From Rhodovarius sp. (GTDB lineage: Bacteria > Pseudomonadota > Alphaproteobacteria > Acetobacterales > Acetobacteraceae), in contig JANWYF010000059.1 in assembly GCA_025057055.1 (NCBI GenBank), positions 1 through 43,369 on the forward strand: a stretch of 43,369 bases of DNA, in the 5' to 3' direction. Shown one piece after another: positions 42,650 through 43,369 of this stretch; the stretch's first letter is position 1; every line of letters begins with the position of its first letter. A model generated the notes under the pieces. It did no database searches and was not told where the DNA came from. It worked only from the letters and a program-made list of their open reading frames with translations. The position numbers and the translations under genes are program-made.

Positions 42650-43369
42650 GCCCGGCCACCCCCGGGACGAAACCGCGCCAGATACAGCGGCACCACCGCC
42701 TCCATCGGCGTAGGCTCGATCCCGAGCTCCGCCAGCCCGGGCATGCCCTCGGCCACCACATTGTCCCGCTGCAGCATCCGCAGCTGATCCCGCGTGAAGG
42801 GCTTGCCCGGCAGCAGCTCCCCAATGCGGGCCTGCAGCGCAGCCAGCCACAGCGGCACCTCGAACAGCGGCTTGCGCGGCCGGCCCGTGACCTCGAGGAT
42901 GTAGCGGATCAGCTCACGGAAACTCGCCCGCCGCGGCCCGCCCAGCTCATAGATCCGGCCCTTCGCATCCTCCCGCACCAAGGCGGCCATCACCGCATCA
43001 GCCACATCCCCGACATAGACCGGCTGAAAGCGCGTATCGCCGCAGATCACCGGCATCACCGGAGCGAGCCGCGCCAGCCCGGCAAAGCGGTTGAAGAAGC
43101 CATCCTCCGGACCGAAGACGATCGAGGGGCGCAGGATGGTCGCAGTCGGGAAGGCCGCCAGCACCAGGCCTTCGCCCTCCGCCTTGGTGCGGGCGTATTC
43201 GGCCGGCCCCGCCGGATCGGCACCGATCGCCGAGACATGCACCAGCCGCTCGACCCCCGCCGCCGCCGACAGCCGCGCCACCCGCCCCGCCCCCTCGGCC
43301 TGCACGGCGCGAAAGGCCCCGGGCCGCGGCTCGGCCAGGATGCCAACCAGGTTGACGACCACGGCCGCC
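42643..43369 (-). CDS. Complex I NDUFA9-subunit-family / NAD-dependent epimerase-like protein (5' end outside window)
   Basis: VVNLVGILAEPRPGAFRAVQAEGAGRVARLSAAAGVERLVHVSAIGADPAGPAEYARTKAEGEGLVLAAFPTATILRPSIVFGPEDGFFNRFAGLARLAPVMPVI. Confidence 0.88.
   Translation of the reverse strand, partial: AAVVVNLVGILAEPRPGAFRAVQAEGAGRVARLSAAAGVERLVHVSAIGADPAGPAEYARTKAEGEGLVLAAFPTATILRPSIVFGPEDGFFNRFAGLARLAPVMPVICGDTRFQPVYVGDVADAVMAALVREDAKGRIYELGGPRRASFRELIRYILEVTGRPRKPLFEVPLWLAALQARIGELLPGKPFTRDQLRMLQRDNVVAEGMPGLAELGIEPTPMEAVVPLYLARFRPGGGRAK

Overview
High-GC alphaproteobacterial chromosomal window, probably Acetobacterales/Rhodospirillales judging from protein character and hopanoid genes (taxonomy is inference). 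Most of it is densely packed, often ATGA/TGATG-coupled operons. In order: rpoN 5' end (-), lptB-lptA-lptC-kdsD (-), coq7-dsbB (-); GST, cupin, Bug/TctC SBP, HMG-CoA-lyase-like, CaiB/BaiF CoA-transferase (+); a frameshifted, internally deleted Bug/TctC pseudogene; gamma-carbonic anhydrase (+); a large secreted-type beta-propeller + RTX protein (-); a small Ala/Pro-rich exported protein (+); an MBL hydrolase (-) divergent from rhodanese and TauE/SafE (+) over a visible promoter/operator; SuyAB/UxaA-like split hydrolase, SAF-domain oxidoreductase and SDR (-); CFA-like methyltransferase, IlvE-like aminotransferase, RluA-like pseudouridine synthase, small exported protein, family-5 ABC SBP, NIPSNAP protein, DUF2889 protein (+); hpnN (-)/hpnH (+); rplU-rpmA-obgE-proB (+); degenerate GGDEF and lysozyme-like protein (-); gltB-gltD (-); NDUFA9-like protein (-, cut by window end). 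No tRNA, rRNA, CRISPR array, transposase or phage module was recognised. Best second-look items: the 7-blade-propeller/RTX protein with three exact 327-bp repeats, the SuyAB-like operon next to a sulfite-exporter-type gene, the operator-like palindrome inside a near-consensus promoter for the sulfur cluster, the terminator-like hairpin in the rplU leader, and the Bug pseudogene. All family calls are by eye from translated sequence; no database search was run.
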